From contig JBCDDQ010000097.1 of assembly GCA_039180225.1 (NCBI GenBank), forward strand, positions 1 through 15,751: a stretch of 15,751 bases of DNA. The letters are read 5' to 3'. Of this stretch, positions 14,298 to 15,751 are shown piece by piece. This stretch comes from JAAEUE01 sp039180225 (GTDB taxonomy: Bacteria > Pseudomonadota > Alphaproteobacteria > Rhizobiales > CAJQND01). The translations under genes and the position numbers were made by a program. Every line of letters begins with the position of its first letter. The first letter of the stretch is position 1. The notes below the pieces were generated by a model, which saw nothing but the letters and a program-made list of their open reading frames with translations, was not told the DNA's origin and did not search any database.

Positions 14298-15751
14298 TCA
14301 AGCCGCAAAATCGCGCGCCTGGCCGATCCAGTTTTCCCGCTCCACGCGGCCGGGGAAGCCAATCTGATCGTTCACCTGCTCTATCTGATTTGGATCCAGT
14401 TCAGAGAGCTGGCGGAACGTGTGAAAGCCCATATTGTGCAGCTCGCGGGCAAGGGCCGGGCCAATGCCCTTGATCTTTGTCAGGTCATCCTTGGCCGGCG
14501 GAGGCACAGCTTGTGGGGTCTCGGCGGCCTTAGACTTCGGAGCGGGCGCGGGCAGCTTCTTGGCCGCCTTGGCCTGACGGTCGGCCTTTGCCCTGGGGGG
14601 CTTGCCCTCCATCAGCTCCTTGGCCTGCTCGCGCCACTCTTCGCGCTCAATCCGGCCCGGAAAGCCCACGTGATCGTTCACCCGCCCAACCTCTTCGCCC
14701 TCCAGCGCGGCGATCTGCTGGAAGGTGGTGATGCCATATTCATTCAGGCTCTTCGCAATGGCCGGGCCGATGCCGCTGATGAGCGCCAGATCATCTGGAG
14801 GTGGCGGTGCGGGCGCGGGAACCGGGTCTGGTTCCGGTTCAGGGTCTGGCGCCGCTTCAGCCGCCGCCAACTGCTCCTGGTCCACCTTTGCCCTTGGGGG
14901 CTTACCCTCCATCAGCTCCCTGGCCTGCTCGCGCCACTCTTCGCGCTCCACCCGGCCCGGGAAGCCCGTTTGCTCATTGACCCGTTCAGCCTCATCATCG
15001 CTCAATTCGGCCAGCTGCCGGAAGCTCTGAATGCCAAGGCCATTAAGTTCATTGGCAATGGTGGGGCCGATGCCCGCGATGAGGCTGAGATCATCGCGTT
15101 CATTGTCCGCAGGTGCGGGCGTAGGCGCAGCGGCTGCAGGGGCCGGCACCGGCGCGGCGGCGGGGCCGGCCGGCGGGGCCGCCGCGGGCGCTGCAAACAG
15201 GTCGGCCCGGGGTTCAGCTGCGGCAGCTGGAGGCGGCGGTGTTTGCGGCATGCCGCTGCTGATCTGATCAAGGCGGGCTTCAAAACGGCTGGGCGGACCG
15301 GCTTCTTTCGTTTCTCCGGTCAGCGACGGGGGGGCAAAGCCGGCAACGCCGCTGCGCTCCGCCTCAGGCTTGGCAGCGCCTGGCGCCCGCGGCCTGGTGG
15401 CGTTAGGATCCGGCGGCGTGGGCGGCTTGCCGATGAGGATCTCATTGGCCTGACGGATCCATTCTTCGCGCTCCACCCTGCCGGGCGAGCCCAGTTTATC
15501 ATTCACGAGGGTGATGTCGGATGTGGTGAGATTGGCAATCTTGCGGTAGGTGCCATAGTTCATCTGGGCCAAGAGGCGCGCGGTGTCGGCGTCAATACCG
15601 GCAATCCGGGTCAATTCATCCGTGCGGGCCGGCAGGCGCCGGCCGCCGGACACGGGCAGGTTGGCCGTCAATGGCGGCTCAGAGCGCAAGGGGGGGGTGG
15701 CCGGGCGGGCTGCAAAACCATCGTCCAAGGGCCGCGGTGCGTGCGGCTCAG
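14298..15751 (-). CDS. Four-module H3TH/helix-hairpin-helix protein, 5' end outside the window
   Basis: The frame stays open to the window edge, so the start is missing; the TTG at 15728 is not a credible start. At least 483 residues are visible. They hold four copies of a module of about 64 residues, at 15429-15620, 14904-15095, 14604-14795 and 14301-14489. Each has a helix-hairpin-helix (DDLxLIxGIGPxIAxxLNxxGI), a middle FRQLAEL stretch, and a VNxxxGFPGRxEREEWxxQA end. This is the module annotated as H3TH/flap-endonuclease-like (COG3743) or DUF4332-like, found singly at the C-terminus of NuoE and other alphaproteobacterial proteins. The first copy has a degenerate hairpin (GIDAD for GIGPx). 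Linkers are rich in Pro, Ala and Glu. The module has no nuclease residues that I can see; binding to DNA or protein is possible. The last module ends the protein. Confidence 0.85.
   Translation of the reverse strand, partial: EPHAPRPLDDGFAARPATPPLRSEPPLTANLPVSGGRRLPARTDELTRIAGIDADTARLLAQMNYGTYRKIANLTTSDITLVNDKLGSPGRVEREEWIRQANEILIGKPPTPPDPNATRPRAPGAAKPEAERSGVAGFAPPSLTGETKEAGPPSRFEARLDQISSGMPQTPPPPAAAAEPRADLFAAPAAAPPAGPAAAPVPAPAAAAPTPAPADNERDDLSLIAGIGPTIANELNGLGIQSFRQLAELSDDEAERVNEQTGFPGRVEREEWREQARELMEGKPPRAKVDQEQLAAAEAAPDPEPEPDPVPAPAPPPPDDLALISGIGPAIAKSLNEYGITTFQQIAALEGEEVGRVNDHVGFPGRIEREEWREQAKELMEGKPPRAKADRQAKAAKKLPAPAPKSKAAETPQAVPPPAKDDLTKIKGIGPALARELHNMGFHTFRQLSELDPNQIEQVNDQIGFPGRVERENWIGQARDFAA
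14585..14667 (-). repeat. Internal direct repeat, copy A (end of module 3 plus linker start)
   Basis: This stretch matches 14885-14967 at 77 of 83 positions by hand count, offset by exactly 300 bp, with one exact run of 28 bp (14621-14648). It codes the GFPGRIEREEWREQAKELMEGKPPRAKA part of module 3. The identity is far above that with modules 1 and 4, so it reflects a recent duplication or gene conversion. Confidence 0.85.
14885..14967 (-). repeat. Internal direct repeat, copy B (end of module 2 plus linker start)
   Basis: This is the partner of 14585-14667, in the same reading frame, with most differences at third codon positions. It codes the equivalent part of module 2. The 300-bp period corresponds to 100 residues, made of one module plus one linker. 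Confidence 0.85.

Noticed and set aside
15120..15200. GC-rich repetitive stretch as a repeat element or origin
   Set aside because: It is the in-frame Pro/Ala linker of the module protein, explained by GCN and CCN codons.
1..15751. Mobile element, prophage, CRISPR array, tRNA or rRNA
   Set aside because: No transposase, integrase, terminal repeats, spaced direct repeats or cloverleaf sequence could be found by reading both strands.

Overview
The window looks like chromosomal DNA of a high-GC alphaproteobacterium, most likely in or near the Hyphomicrobiales (Rhizobiales)/Parvibaculales. Three things point there. The block ispH-thrB-rnhA, with a peroxiredoxin and a DsbD-alpha-like gene opposite it and yqgE beyond, is an arrangement I associate with that group. 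The ispH promoter candidate has the alphaproteobacterial form TTGACT-N18-CTATAT. The last gene carries helix-hairpin-helix modules of the type appended to NuoE and other proteins in rhizobia. I see no phage, IS element, CRISPR array, rRNA or tRNA.

Layout. 175-2019 (+) encodes a membrane-anchored MepM-like M23 peptidoglycan endopeptidase. 2024-3389 (-) is a two-gene unit, SDR oxidoreductase then AhpD-like protein, divergent from a LysR regulator (3500-4405, +) that probably controls it. 4402-5118 (-) is a HAD hydrolase whose end overlaps the end of the LysR gene. 5242-6420 (+) is ectoine hydrolase DoeA, without doeB or ectoine transporter genes nearby. 6428-6859 (-) is a stand-alone response-regulator receiver, preceded by a possible small secreted protein (6911-7138, -).

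7349-9746 (+) is a housekeeping operon: IspH (isoprenoid precursors), ThrB (threonine synthesis, APH-type homoserine kinase) and RNase HI, the last two overlapping by 4 nt. Convergent to it is a redox pair (11185 down to 9812, -): a secreted DsbD-alpha/ScsB-like protein and a Prx5-type peroxiredoxin. YqgE/AlgH follows at 11378-11965 (+), then a 150-bp AT-rich gap.

12116-14186 (-) is a compact three-gene operon of exported proteins: a small four-Cys protein, an OmpA-domain protein with a DUF4892-like N-terminal part, and a lipocalin-like four-Cys protein. It is the best candidate here for an undescribed envelope system. 14298-15751 (-) is the 3' part of a gene with four copies of a roughly 64-residue H3TH/helix-hairpin-helix module joined by Pro/Ala-rich linkers; its 5' end lies outside the window.

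No convergent pair has a recognisable intrinsic terminator, and several pairs are separated by 0 to 7 bp.
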